This document shows, one piece after another, positions 27,489 through 35,996 of a stretch of DNA of 64,000 nt; position 1 is the stretch's first letter; the number at the start of each line of letters is the position of its first letter. The notes beneath the pieces are model-generated. The model saw only the letters and a program-made list of their open reading frames with translations. It did not search any database and had not been told where the DNA came from. Source of the stretch: Planctomycetota bacterium (GTDB lineage Bacteria > Planctomycetota > Phycisphaerae > UBA1845); contig JACQXM010000036.1 of assembly GCA_016208685.1 (NCBI GenBank), positions 62,001 to 126,000 of the forward strand. Reading direction: 5' to 3'. The translations under genes and the position numbers were made by a program.

Positions 27489-27875
27489 TCGCGGCCGGGG
27501 CGAACGACCGCGCGCCATGGCCCGCTTCCTGACGTGCGCGGCTGCGTTTGGCGGTGGCGGCAGGGGCCGGGCGCACCCGGCCACCGGCTTGCGTTCAAGG
27601 CCCGCCTCGGCCCCGAAGGGTCCGGGCTTGCTTCGCCACCGGTGGGGCGGTACGGGACGGCCAGCGTCACCGGAGCACGCCACTTAAGGTACGAATAATG
27701 CGCAGTCACTTTGCGCCGCTCGCGTGATGCCCTTTTTTGAACGCTCCAGAGGCCCTTTTCCGATAATATCTTTTGCCGTGCGCGGCATACCTGACTAGAC
27801 TTGATCGAACTTTGGTCGAACGAGGTGACGAGCGGACGACCCCGGAGGTCGCCGGTTTTTGGAGACACGGGTGTG
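27489..27875. other. Intergenic region upstream of the Hc1-like gene
   Basis: About 390 bases without a gene. The right half is unusually A+T-rich around 27730-27780 (TTGAAC, 19 bases, GATAAT), a weak promoter candidate for the Hc1-like gene. A small GC hairpin followed by five T's lies just before that gene and is listed separately. Confidence 0.4.
27837..27860 (+). terminator. Possible attenuator/terminator hairpin before the Hc1-like gene
   Basis: CGACC-CCGGA-GGTCG forms a 5-bp stem, followed by CCGG and five T's. It is within the putative leader, about 16 bases before the ATG. The stem is short and the T run modest, so this is tentative. Confidence 0.3.
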
Positions 27876-28055
27876 ATGCAGGAATATGAACGCCTGAAGC
27901 AACTGGTGGAGGAGGCGGGCGAGGACGTGCGCAAGGCGACGGGCGGCAACAAGGCCGCCGGGACCCGGGTCCGCAAGGCCATGCAGCAGATCAAGGATGC
28001 TGCCCAGACGGTCCGCAAGAAGGTGCTCGAAGTCCGCACCGAGCAGACCGTCTAA
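27876..28055 (+). CDS. Hc1-type histone-like DNA-binding protein
   Basis: A 59-residue basic helical protein. The stretch GGNKAAGTRVRKAMQQIKDAA closely follows the Hc1/histone-H1-like family (GNKAAGTRARKALM...LK), preceded by a short acidic helix YERLKQLVEEAGEDVRK. Members bind DNA non-specifically and compact the nucleoid in chlamydiae; in planctomycetes and other bacteria small versions are common with unclear roles. The ATG at MQEYERLK gives the family-like length; 25 additional codons are open upstream. Confidence 0.75.
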   Translation: MQEYERLKQLVEEAGEDVRKATGGNKAAGTRVRKAMQQIKDAAQTVRKKVLEVRTEQTV

Positions 28056-28139
28056 CACCGCCCGATCGCGACCGGAACCCGAACCCCGCGGTAGGATCAT
28101 GCGCGCCGGCATGGCGCGCACACCCGGAACGTCCCGCCC

Positions 28140-28616
28140 ATGCCCCCGCCCTTGCTCATCGACCTTGCCGGGGTGGACCTGGCGGCGACCTGCCTGAGCC
28201 AGCGCGACATCTACGAGATACTCCCGCATCGCTACGAGTTCATGCTTCTGGACGGCGCGTGCGTAGTGGACCGCGAGCGCCGCCAGGCGGTTGTGTACCG
28301 GGAGGTTCGTGAATCGGACTGGTGGGTCCGGGGCCACATTCCCGGCCGGCCGCTGCTACCCGGCGTCCTCATGCTGGAGATGGCCGGTCAGGCGGCGGCG
28401 GTGCTGGCGAAGCTCTGCGGCGGCTACGAGGGGTTCATCGGCTACGGCGGGGTGGACCAGTGCAAATTCCGGGACGCCATCACGCCTCCGGCGCGGCTGT
28501 ACGTGCTGGCGGCCGGGCTGGAGCAGCGCTCGCGGCGGATCGTCTGCCAGACCCAGGGCGTCTCCGACGGCAAGCTCATCTTCGAGGCGATCATCACCGG
28601 CGTGGTCATGCGTTAA
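28140..28616 (+). CDS. FabZ-like 3-hydroxyacyl-ACP dehydratase (hotdog)
   Basis: A 158-residue hotdog protein of the FabZ/FabA family. ILPHRYEFMLLD is the N-terminal strand and helix start. GHIPGRPLLPGVLMLEMAGQAA holds the catalytic histidine and the glutamate of the central helix (FabZ: GHFPG..PGV...EAMAQ). It would dehydrate 3-hydroxyacyl-ACP to trans-2-enoyl-ACP, or act as a related dehydratase in lipid modification. No other fatty-acid genes lie beside it, so a specialised paralogue is possible. It begins about 85 bases after the Hc1-like gene. Confidence 0.85.
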   Translation: MPPPLLIDLAGVDLAATCLSQRDIYEILPHRYEFMLLDGACVVDRERRQAVVYREVRESDWWVRGHIPGRPLLPGVLMLEMAGQAAAVLAKLCGGYEGFIGYGGVDQCKFRDAITPPARLYVLAAGLEQRSRRIVCQTQGVSDGKLIFEAIITGVVMR

Positions 28617-28891
28617 GCGGCTCGGTGCGTTTCCAGGCCCCCGCGCGCAGGACAACGCAGCTTCCGAACACAGGCTGTAAGGCAGGGTAGGCCTGAGTGC
28701 GGCGGGCTCGGCTCGTGCGCCCGGGGATGCCCACGCGGCGGGTTGACCGTGGGAAACGCTGCCGCCGGGCGTTGGGTTTCCGACGCTCCCATCCGAGGCG
28801 ATGAGCCCCCCCTTCGGCGGGCGCGAGCGCCGGCCGCGAGGAGTGCCCGCTAGGGGTTACGCGTGGTGGTCGCAACGCGCTCCCCGCCCCG

Positions 28892-30244
28892 TCACACGCG
28901 CGTGGCGTTCGGCTCACCGTTGGCGGCCCGGACGGGCTTGCCGCAGTGGGGGCAGCTTGCCGCCAGCAGGCGCGCCCAGCGCTGCGCCAGCACGTGCTCG
29001 CGGCGCTGGAGTTCATCGTTCCGGCGCGCGATCTCGCCCTCCCGGCGCACCAGATCGGCGCTGGAGGTGGTTAGCTTATCCTGCTCCGCCTGGATGCGCG
29101 CCAGTTGCGCGGCCAGCTCTCGTTCGCGCTGCGTGATTTGTTCGTGGTAGCGGGTCAGGTCGTGGAGCTGTCCGCGGAGCGCCGCGTCCTTGGCATCGAG
29201 CTCGGCCTCGCGGGCGTGGATGTCGGCATCCTGGCGGTTGAGCTTCTGAGCATCGGCGCGAAGCCGCTGTTGCCAGCGGTTGAGCCGATCCCAGGAATCG
29301 GCGATGTTCCGCTGCATGGCGGTTAGCTCGGCTTCGATGTGCGCCAGTGCGTCGACGGGGTCCTGCCCCTCCTCCACCAGGCGGGCGGACAGGGCGGCGC
29401 GATCCGGCAGTGCCGGCGGTTCCGAGGCCACGTCGTTGGCGCCTCCATCGCCGCTCTTGGCCGGGTCCGTTGCCACCGGTGCTTCCGGCGCCGCCGACGG
29501 AGGTACGATCCCGGCGCCCGAGGGCGGGCTTGGGAGTTCGACGCAGGGGGCGTCGATGCCCCCCACGGCAAGCATGCACGGACCGATGCCTACGCGGTCC
29601 CCGGGCCCCAGCGCCGCCAGTGAGCAGGGCGCACCGTTGATCCCAATGCCCGTGCGACTCCCGAGGTCGAAGATACCGGCGCCGTCGGCGAAACGAAACA
29701 GCAGCGCGTGGCGAGTGGAAACGTCGACATGATCGAGGCGGATGGCGGCCTCGGCGTGCCGGCCGATGAGCGCCACGGCGTTTTCGATGCGCCAACTGGT
29801 GTCCGTGAACTCCAGGCGAACCAGCAGTGGCTTGGCAAACCGCGTCGGCTCGACGTACTGCAAACCGCACGCGGAATCTTCTTTGTCAGACTCGGGGAAG
29901 CGTATCGCCACCTGGATGCGCGTGCCGCCCACGGTAATCACGTCACCGTCGTGCAGTTCCACCAGATCGGCACGGTCCTTGTTGCGGAGAGTGCCGCTGG
30001 AAGTGTGCAGGTCCTTCAGGAGGACGTCGCGTCAGGTGTTGACGATAACGCAGTGCGCGTTGCTGACGTCGCGGTCGTGCAGCACGATGTGGGCCGGGCG
30101 CGTGGACCCGATCAGCGTGACCGGACGGCGAATGTTCCAGGTTTTCTGGCTTGCGGAACCGACGCCCGCGGTGATGCGTACGAAGGGCGCCGTGGCAGGC
30201 AGTTCAAGTTCGTGGCGGTCGATCGGCAGGGTGGTGTCGCTCAT
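28892..30244 (-). pseudogene. Tandem-FHA coiled-coil protein interrupted by an in-frame TGA
   Basis: Translating from ATG (MSDTTLPIDRH) gives an FHA domain start (TLIGSTRPAHIVLHDRDVSN followed by AHCVIV). A single TGA at 30032-30034 then interrupts it, and the same frame continues DVLLKDLHTSSGTL, exactly the next FHA strands. Beyond it come a second FHA-like domain (ALIGRHAEAAIRLDHVDVST, DLGSRTGIGING) and a linker, then a long charged coiled coil ending in a CPHCGKPV zinc-ribbon-like motif. Without the stop the protein would be about 450 residues. The TGA could arise from a CGA arginine codon by one C-to-T change. It is a recent nonsense mutation, a sequencing error, or a readthrough site. 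GTG 29962 could restart a truncated product. Confidence 0.8.
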
Positions 30245-30686
30245 GCATGCTTCCCCCAAGGGGCAAATGCCGGATGCGGCGCCAGCCGCGGGCTTCGACC
30301 CCGCACCAGAGCTTGCGGACCGATCCGGAATCGCCTTCACAGCACGGACACGCCGCCGGGCACCGGGTCGGTGCTCGGCAAGCGGGATCTACGACCTTTC
30401 AACGCCTGCGCATGCACGCCGACGGCGCGATCGGGTTTCCTGGCGAGGATAGAGGCGAACCCCCGTCGAGTGCGACGCAGTTGAAAAGCCGGAGCGCCTG
30501 GGCTTATCCATTTTAAACCCTACAATTGCGGCGGCGCTCCCGGCAAATACCGCCCGGATTTGCGGCGCACCGCGTGGCGGTGTACGCGGTGCGAAGTTCG
30601 GGCGTCCGAGAAGGAGTAGGCACGGCGCGGACGGCACGGCGGCCGCGCGGCCCGGCAAGCGCCTTCAAGAAACGGATTCGACCGGG
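30245..30686. other. Divergent intergenic region between the FHA gene and surE
   Basis: About 440 bases with no supported gene. It includes an A+T-richer patch near 30508-30527 (TTTTAAACCC, TACAAT) that could belong to the surE promoter, but a matching -35 element at normal spacing was not found. Confidence 0.35.
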
Positions 30687-31427
30687 ATGCACGAAGCTAG
30701 GATCATCGTTCTTACCAATGACGACGGCATGGATGCGCCGGGGCTGAACGCAGCGTACGACGCAGTACGGGAGATGGGGCGGGTGGTGGTGGCGGCCCCG
30801 TGTTCCGAGCGTTCCGCGTGCAGTCATGCAATCACCCTGCGGCGCCCTATAACCGTAGAGCGCGTGTCCCACGCCCAATATGGCGAGGCGTTCGTGGTTG
30901 ATGGGACGCCGGCCGACTGCGTGCGTCTGGCCTGCGCGCAACTGGCGGGCGGCCCCGTGGACCTCGTGGTCTCAGGTATTAACTGTGGTGCCAATGCCGG
31001 CATCGACGTGTTCTATTCCGGCACCATCGCGGCGGCGCGCGAAGCGGCGATTCTGGGCATCCGCGGCATCGCGGTGTCTCAGGCGATCCGGGGCGCGGCG
31101 ACGGCCGATTGGGACGCTGCCACTCGGGTCGCGACCCGGCTGGTCGCCGAGTTGGAAGCCGAGCCGCTGCCGGCGCCAGGGTTCTGGAGCGTCAACCTGC
31201 CCATGCCCATCCCCGCCGACTTCGCCAGCCACGTGCACCGAGTGCCCGTCGCGTCTCACCCGTTGCCGCTGGAGTTCCATCGCGCCACGCAGAACAACGG
31301 GCGCGTCATGCAATTCACCTACGCCGCGGCGTACTGGCGGCGCGAAGAAGACGGACCGAACGACTACACGGTTCTGCGCGACGGCGGGATCGCGGTTTCC
31401 GCGGTGCCGCTCTATGGTCGGTTCTAG
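30687..31427 (+). CDS. surE: 5'/3'-nucleotidase SurE
   Basis: A 246-residue SurE phosphatase acting on nucleoside 5'- and 3'-monophosphates (and polyphosphate in some species). VLTNDDGMDAPG carries the metal-binding aspartate pair, PCSERSACSHAIT the serine loop, VDGTPADCVRLA and VSGINCGANAG the asparagine metal ligand, and YSGTIAAAREA the phosphate loop. No pcm or nlpD neighbour, which often accompany surE in proteobacteria. Monocistronic here. Confidence 0.95.
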   Translation: MHEARIIVLTNDDGMDAPGLNAAYDAVREMGRVVVAAPCSERSACSHAITLRRPITVERVSHAQYGEAFVVDGTPADCVRLACAQLAGGPVDLVVSGINCGANAGIDVFYSGTIAAAREAAILGIRGIAVSQAIRGAATADWDAATRVATRLVAELEAEPLPAPGFWSVNLPMPIPADFASHVHRVPVASHPLPLEFHRATQNNGRVMQFTYAAAYWRREEDGPNDYTVLRDGGIAVSAVPLYGRF

Positions 31428-31539
31428 GTCGCGGCTGCCGGGAGCACCGTGGCGACATTCCGATTCCGTCACTTCCGGGCCGGCGTGGAACCCCTTGGCC
31501 CGGGTGGCGGGTCTCCCGCGCGGCCGGCGCGAGCAGCGG

Positions 31540-31986
31540 TCACCCCCTGGAATCGAGCGGGACGAGAAGCGAAAGGTGGTGCGCTGCGTGCACGCAGTGC
31601 AGGCGGTCCCATTCGGCACGCGACATTCGCCCGAAAAGAGGGTGGGGCTTCAGTCGGCCTCGATGCCCCAGGTAACGCTCGATTGCCCGGCGCAGCTCCG
31701 CGCGCGCTTGGGGTTGATCTACGTCGGCGGGCGGCGTGAGCGCAGGATCGACCGTGGCGCCGCGCGGAATGCCCTTGGTGAAGGCGTGTGCGAGCATCCG
31801 ACGACGGAAGAACCAGCGCTTGAAGCGATGCCGGCCCATGTTGAAGCCTTCGATGGACCCGTCGAAGCTGTCGGCCAAGTGCTTGCAGGCCTGCGCCAGC
31901 GTCCAATTGCCCAGGGAGCGGTGTGGACTCGCGGCGAGGCGATCGACTTCCGGGATGATGTCCGAGACGGAGGCGATTTCGCGCAT
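31540..31986 (-). CDS. DUF1569 (DinB/YfiT-like) family protein
   Basis: A 148-residue helical protein. LGNWTLAQACKHLADSFDGSI and HPLFGRMSRAEWDRLHCVHAAHHL fit DUF1569, a member of the DinB-like four-helix-bundle superfamily in which histidines at these places can bind a metal. Function unknown; related bundles act in thiol-dependent detoxification. The ATG at MREIASVSD is chosen as the first start that fits the domain. Confidence 0.75.
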   Translation of the reverse strand: MREIASVSDIIPEVDRLAASPHRSLGNWTLAQACKHLADSFDGSIEGFNMGRHRFKRWFFRRRMLAHAFTKGIPRGATVDPALTPPADVDQPQARAELRRAIERYLGHRGRLKPHPLFGRMSRAEWDRLHCVHAAHHLSLLVPLDSRG

Positions 31987-32180
31987 GGCACGGCGTACTA
32001 TCCAGGCAATGACCGCAGCCTGGCAAGGGGGACCGTCGCTGCCTGTTTCGGTGCATGGATGAATGTTGTGTGAAAACACGGTCGCCGGCGCCCGGGCACG
32101 GTCCTGGCCGAGGTTCCCGCAGCCGCTTGCGGCGATCCGCGGTATAATCAAACCGCGCGGCGAGCGGGAGGTGCACAGTA

Positions 32181-33509
32181 GTGGGCCGGCGGATTTGGGA
32201 CCAAGGCGCCAATCGGGGTGCGCGTAGCCCGGAGGCTATCGTACTCCGGGCACGATCTGCCCGCCCGGGCTTCGAGGCCGCCGCGCCGGCGTATCGTTGC
32301 CTAGCAGCCCGTGTCGCAAAGCGGCCTACGCGATGTAGCACGGGCGTCCTGCCCGTGAAAGCATGGGCTGGAAGCCCATGCCACGAGTTCTGCCACAGGC
32401 TGCTAGTACTGGGCATGGTCGCCCTCGCTGTCCTCGCAGTTTCTGCCGGCGTCGCGCGGGCCCAGCTCGCCCGGAAGTACGAACTTCCTGACCTCAAAGC
32501 GATGGAGGAGGCGTTCGTCCGCCTCGCGGCGCAGGTGCGGCCGAGCGTCGTGGCCCTGAACACCTACCGGGTCCGCGACCCGGCGGCGGCGCGGGCGGCG
32601 CAGATTCCCATCAAGATCAGCCAGGGCTCCGGCCTCATCATGGACGCCGAAGGGTACATCGCGACCAATCGCCACGTCCTGGAAGACGCGAATTACTTCG
32701 TCGCCCTGCTACATGACGGCCGGCGGTTCGACGCCACGGTGCGGCAAACGGATCTGCGCAGCGACCTGGCGGTACTCAAGATCGACGCGGAGGGTTTGGT
32801 GCCCGTCCGCTGGGGAGACCTGGCGTCCGTCAAGGTTGGGCAGTGGGCCATGGCCTGCGGAAACCCCTTCGGGCTGGCGCTCGACAACGGATCTCCGTCC
32901 GTGACCGTAGGCACCGTCAGCGCGCTGGGCCGCGAGATGACCCGGCGTTTGCAGGTGGATCCGCTGGTGCAGTATTACGGCAACCTCATCGAAACCTCGT
33001 CGCCCGTGAATCCCGGCAGCAGCGGAGGGCCGCTGTTCAACGTGGACGGCGAGGTCATCGGCATCGTGACCGCCATCGAGACCCGTTCCGGCGTAAACGA
33101 GGGCGTCGGATTTGCCATCCCTGTCGATCGGAACACGCGGCACATCCTCGAGACGCTCAAGACGGGCGAAAAAGTGCGCTACGGGTACCTGGGAGTCACG
33201 GTGGAGAACGTGGATCCGCCGGCGTCCAGGCGCGTGGCAGACACCGGCTCGGCGCGCGGGGTGCGCATTACCGTAGTGGACCCGGCCGACGGACCGGCCG
33301 CCAAGGCTGAGCTCCGCCCCGGGGACGTCATCCTCGACATCGGCGGCACGCCCATCGACGACGCGGACCAGCTCATTCGGGTCATCAGCTTTCTGCCCGT
33401 CGGCTCTCAGGTTGACATAACGTACACGCGCCGACAGGTGAAGCGCCGAACGACGGCCGTGCTGGGAGATCGGCATGAAATGCTGCGCATTGAGTCGCCG
33501 GACCGCTGA
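32181..33509 (+). CDS. HtrA/DegP-like serine protease with PDZ domain
   Basis: A trypsin-like exported protease, up to 442 residues. The hydrophobic signal segment is GMVALAVLAVSAGVARA, followed by the mature start near QLARKYELPD. The catalytic triad is in IATNRHVLE (His), TDLRSDLAVLKI (Asp) and NPGSSGGPLF (Ser); a single PDZ domain occupies the C-terminal 100 residues (GVRITVVDPADGPAAKAELRPGD). It should degrade or chaperone misfolded envelope proteins. GTG 32181 has an upstream GGGAGG nine bases away and is chosen. ATG 32415 would give a bare signal peptide lacking basic residues. Codons 42-75 are encoded by a mobile element inserted in frame. Confidence 0.88.
   Translation: MGRRIWDQGANRGARSPEAIVLRARSARPGFEAAAPAYRCLAARVAKRPTRCSTGVLPVKAWAGSPCHEFCHRLLVLGMVALAVLAVSAGVARAQLARKYELPDLKAMEEAFVRLAAQVRPSVVALNTYRVRDPAAARAAQIPIKISQGSGLIMDAEGYIATNRHVLEDANYFVALLHDGRRFDATVRQTDLRSDLAVLKIDAEGLVPVRWGDLASVKVGQWAMACGNPFGLALDNGSPSVTVGTVSALGREMTRRLQVDPLVQYYGNLIETSSPVNPGSSGGPLFNVDGEVIGIVTAIETRSGVNEGVGFAIPVDRNTRHILETLKTGEKVRYGYLGVTVENVDPPASRRVADTGSARGVRITVVDPADGPAAKAELRPGDVILDIGGTPIDDADQLIRVISFLPVGSQVDITYTRRQVKRRTTAVLGDRHEMLRIESPDR
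32301..32406 (+). repeat. Interspersed MITE/REP-like element, copy A3, inside the protease gene
   Basis: A 98-bp core flanked by CTAG direct repeats (32301-32304 and 32403-32406). Terminal inverted repeats read CTAGCAGCCCGTG on the left and, from the right end inwards, CTAGCAGCCTGTGGCAG. Internal hairpins are CGGGCGTCCTGCCCG and ATGGGCTGGAAGCCCAT. Net addition relative to an empty CTAG site is 102 bp, 34 codons, so the host frame is unbroken. Confidence 0.85.
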
Positions 33510-33608
33510 CGCACCAGTCAGGAACTTGGCGGGAACCGTGTCCCGGCAACCGAGACAGTCCCGTGGCTGCGAACGTCGCGACGGCGCTGGCACGCGCGAG
33601 GTTCGCCG

Positions 33609-34283
33609 GTGAAAGTTCCCGCGTCGCCGCACCGATGGCGAGTGACTCCCCGCCAGGCGGTGGCCGTGCAGCGACGGCTCGCGGATCGCGTCGTCGCGCA
33701 GGGCTCGCTTCCCGAGCTCGGGCTCGTGGCCGGCGGCGACCTTGCGTTTCTTCCGGGGGGAAAGGAGTGCGTCGCCGGGGTAGTCGTTTGGGACGTTCCC
33801 CGGGGCTCGGTGTTCGAACAGCAGGTCGTTCGCTGTCCGGTGCGGTTCCCGTACGTGCCGGGGTTGCTTTCCTTCCGCGAGGCACCGGCTCTGCTCGCCG
33901 CCCTGCGGAAGCTGCGAGCAACGCCTGACCTGTTCCTCTTCGATGGGCAGGGATACGCCCACCCCCGCCGGTTCGGCCTTGCCTGTCACCTGGGCGTGCT
34001 CCTGGATCGCCCCGCTGTAGGTTGCGCCAAGAGTCTGCTGCTGGGAACGCATGCCACGCTGTCGCCGCGCCGTGGAGCCGCAGCGCCATTGATGGACGGC
34101 GAGGAGTGCGTGGGAATGGCGGTCCGCACGCGCGAGGCAGTCAAGCCGGTGTTTGTGAGCGTGGGCCACCGGGTGTCGCTTGAGGCGGCGGTCGCGGCAA
34201 CGCTGGCCTGTTGCACCCGTTACCGCATTCCGGAACCGACCCGACTGGCGGACCAGCTCGTGACCCGTGAACGTGGAAAGTAG
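33609..34283 (+). CDS. nfi: Endonuclease V
   Basis: A 224-residue deoxyinosine-specific endonuclease that nicks DNA one phosphodiester 3' of deaminated adenine. The metal-site aspartate sits in VAGGDLAF. PYVPGLLSFREAP and FLFDGQGYAHPRRFGLACHLGV are the most conserved segments (Y/PGLL wedge, D-G-x-G-x-x-HPR). VGCAKSLL contains the usual VxKxxL-type lysine, and SVGHRVSLEAA the C-terminal helix. Start GTG at VKVPASPHRW gives normal length. It stands alone between the protease and a lipoprotein gene. Confidence 0.9.
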   Translation: MKVPASPHRWRVTPRQAVAVQRRLADRVVAQGSLPELGLVAGGDLAFLPGGKECVAGVVVWDVPRGSVFEQQVVRCPVRFPYVPGLLSFREAPALLAALRKLRATPDLFLFDGQGYAHPRRFGLACHLGVLLDRPAVGCAKSLLLGTHATLSPRRGAAAPLMDGEECVGMAVRTREAVKPVFVSVGHRVSLEAAVAATLACCTRYRIPEPTRLADQLVTRERGK

Positions 34284-34360
34284 CGCAACCGGATTACCGA
34301 CGTTAGTGACCGGAAGTCGGGTCTCGACGCCGGGCGGAATTGGCCGATGATCTACCAGCC

Positions 34361-35953
34361 ATGAGGACTCTGAAGGACCAACTTCCGATTTCAGCGCGGA
34401 TGGGCCGGCCGGCAGCGCGCCGATGGACGCCGGCCGCGCCGCCCAGCCAACCAATTGCCACCGGGTCGCCGGGGCGAGGGTGCGCGGGCAAACGTAGCGC
34501 GGCTGGCGCCGGTCGCGTGCTACCGATAGTGCTACTCGCTGCGTGTTGGGGCTTCGCTTGCGTTCCCGTGCGCAGCGGCGGCGTCATCGGCCCTGGCAGT
34601 GCGGACGATCTCCGCGTGGTCGCGAGCACGGAGTCACCGAACGTGCTGGTCGGGGCCGCGGTCAGCCTAACAGCGGAGGGATCCGGTGGAAGCCGGCCCT
34701 ACCAGTTCCGCTGGGACGTGAACGGTGGACCGGCAGTCGTTGACCTCGACGACGTCACCTCGGCCACGTTGATAACGCCGGAACTCACCACGCCGGGGCG
34801 ATACGTCTTCCGCGTGACGGTCACCGATGCCGAGGGCCGTGTTGAAACGGACTTCATTGCCGTGCAGGTCGGCGAAGCAGTAACCGTGTCCCTCCGTGCC
34901 GACCCCGCGGAGGTATTCGAGGGCGACGTGGTCACGCTGACGGCCGAGGCGACCGGCGAGGGTGGGCCCTTCTCCTTCGCCTGGGACTTGCAGAGCGGCC
35001 CGGTCGAACTCGACCTTTCCGATGCCACGGGCTCGGAACTCACGCCCGAACCTCTAACCGCCGCCGGGGCATACGTGTTCCGCGTGACGGTGACGGATGC
35101 GCAAGGGTTCAGCAGTGACGCGACCACTACGGTCACCGTGCAGGAGGCCGTTACCGTCGACCTGCCCGCGCTCGCCGTGGTCGGCGAGGCCGCGGAACTG
35201 ACCGCGGCGCTGGATACGCCGGCGGCGGATGTAACCGTGCGCTGGGAGGTCATCGAGGGAGAGGGCACGATCGAGGATGACGCATCGCTGACATCGCGGC
35301 TGACCGCGACATCCGGTACTTCGCTTAAGATTCGGCTCACGCTCACCGTACCGTCGGCCGGGGGGGACGCCCAAGTCACTCGCGAGGCGGACGTGATCGT
35401 CATCAACGATGCCCAACCACGGGTGACGGTCCAAACCAACTTCGGCGCCTTTACCCTGGAGCTAAACGCGGGCGCCGCGCCGCGGCACACTGCGAACTTC
35501 CTGCGCTATGTCGACGAGATGTTCTACGACGGCCTGCTCTTCCACCGCAACGCCTGCCAGGACGACCCGCAAACCGGTGCGTGCGTACCGTTCGTACTCC
35601 AGGGCGGCGGGTACGAGCGCATCGACGGTGAGCTGACGAAGCGGGAACCGACGCACGATCCCGTCACGACGGAGACGAACAACGGTCTGAGCAACTCAGA
35701 GCGCTACACCGTTTCGCTGGCGCTTTCCGGCGGCGATCCGAATTCCGGCACGAGCCAGTTCTTCATCAACCTGGGAGACAACCGCTTTCTGGATGTGCAG
35801 GGATTCACGGTGTTCGGCACGGTTGTCGTGGGCCGGGACATCGTGGACGCCATCGTAGCCATGGAACGCACCGACAACCCCGTCATTCCCGGCGAGGTAT
35901 CGCTTCCCGCGGAAGACGTTATCATGGAGCAAGTGCGGCGCGAGGGTTCGTAG
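34361..35953 (+). CDS. Lipoprotein with Ig/PKD-like domains and cyclophilin PPIase domain
   Basis: About 530 residues. After a long basic N-terminal stretch comes a lipoprotein-type signal (VLPIVLLAACWGFAC, cysteine of L-A-A-C or G-F-A-C). Two PKD/Ig-like beta domains follow (each ending Y-V-F-R-V-T-V-T-D-A), then a third degenerate one. The C-terminal 165 residues are a cyclophilin-type peptidyl-prolyl isomerase: TNFGAFTLELNAGAAPRHTA, FYDGLLFHRN, VLQGGGY, GTSQFFINL, FTVFGTVVVG. The FHRN/QGGGY core is retained, so catalysis is plausible. It would act at the envelope on folding of exported proteins. Start uncertain: TTG 34340, ATG 34361 or ATG 34400. Confidence 0.82.
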   Translation: MRTLKDQLPISARMGRPAARRWTPAAPPSQPIATGSPGRGCAGKRSAAGAGRVLPIVLLAACWGFACVPVRSGGVIGPGSADDLRVVASTESPNVLVGAAVSLTAEGSGGSRPYQFRWDVNGGPAVVDLDDVTSATLITPELTTPGRYVFRVTVTDAEGRVETDFIAVQVGEAVTVSLRADPAEVFEGDVVTLTAEATGEGGPFSFAWDLQSGPVELDLSDATGSELTPEPLTAAGAYVFRVTVTDAQGFSSDATTTVTVQEAVTVDLPALAVVGEAAELTAALDTPAADVTVRWEVIEGEGTIEDDASLTSRLTATSGTSLKIRLTLTVPSAGGDAQVTREADVIVINDAQPRVTVQTNFGAFTLELNAGAAPRHTANFLRYVDEMFYDGLLFHRNACQDDPQTGACVPFVLQGGGYERIDGELTKREPTHDPVTTETNNGLSNSERYTVSLALSGGDPNSGTSQFFINLGDNRFLDVQGFTVFGTVVVGRDIVDAIVAMERTDNPVIPGEVSLPAEDVIMEQVRREGS

Positions 35954-35996
35954 TGGGCGATCGACCCGCCGGCCCGACGCCGACCAGCGAGGAACC

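Noticed and set aside
32301-32414. Treating the repeat-encoded stretch in the protease as a conserved protein domain
   Set aside because: The same nucleotides occur at intergenic sites at 2.2, 24.2 and 53.1 kb, so the peptide is a by-product of a mobile element.
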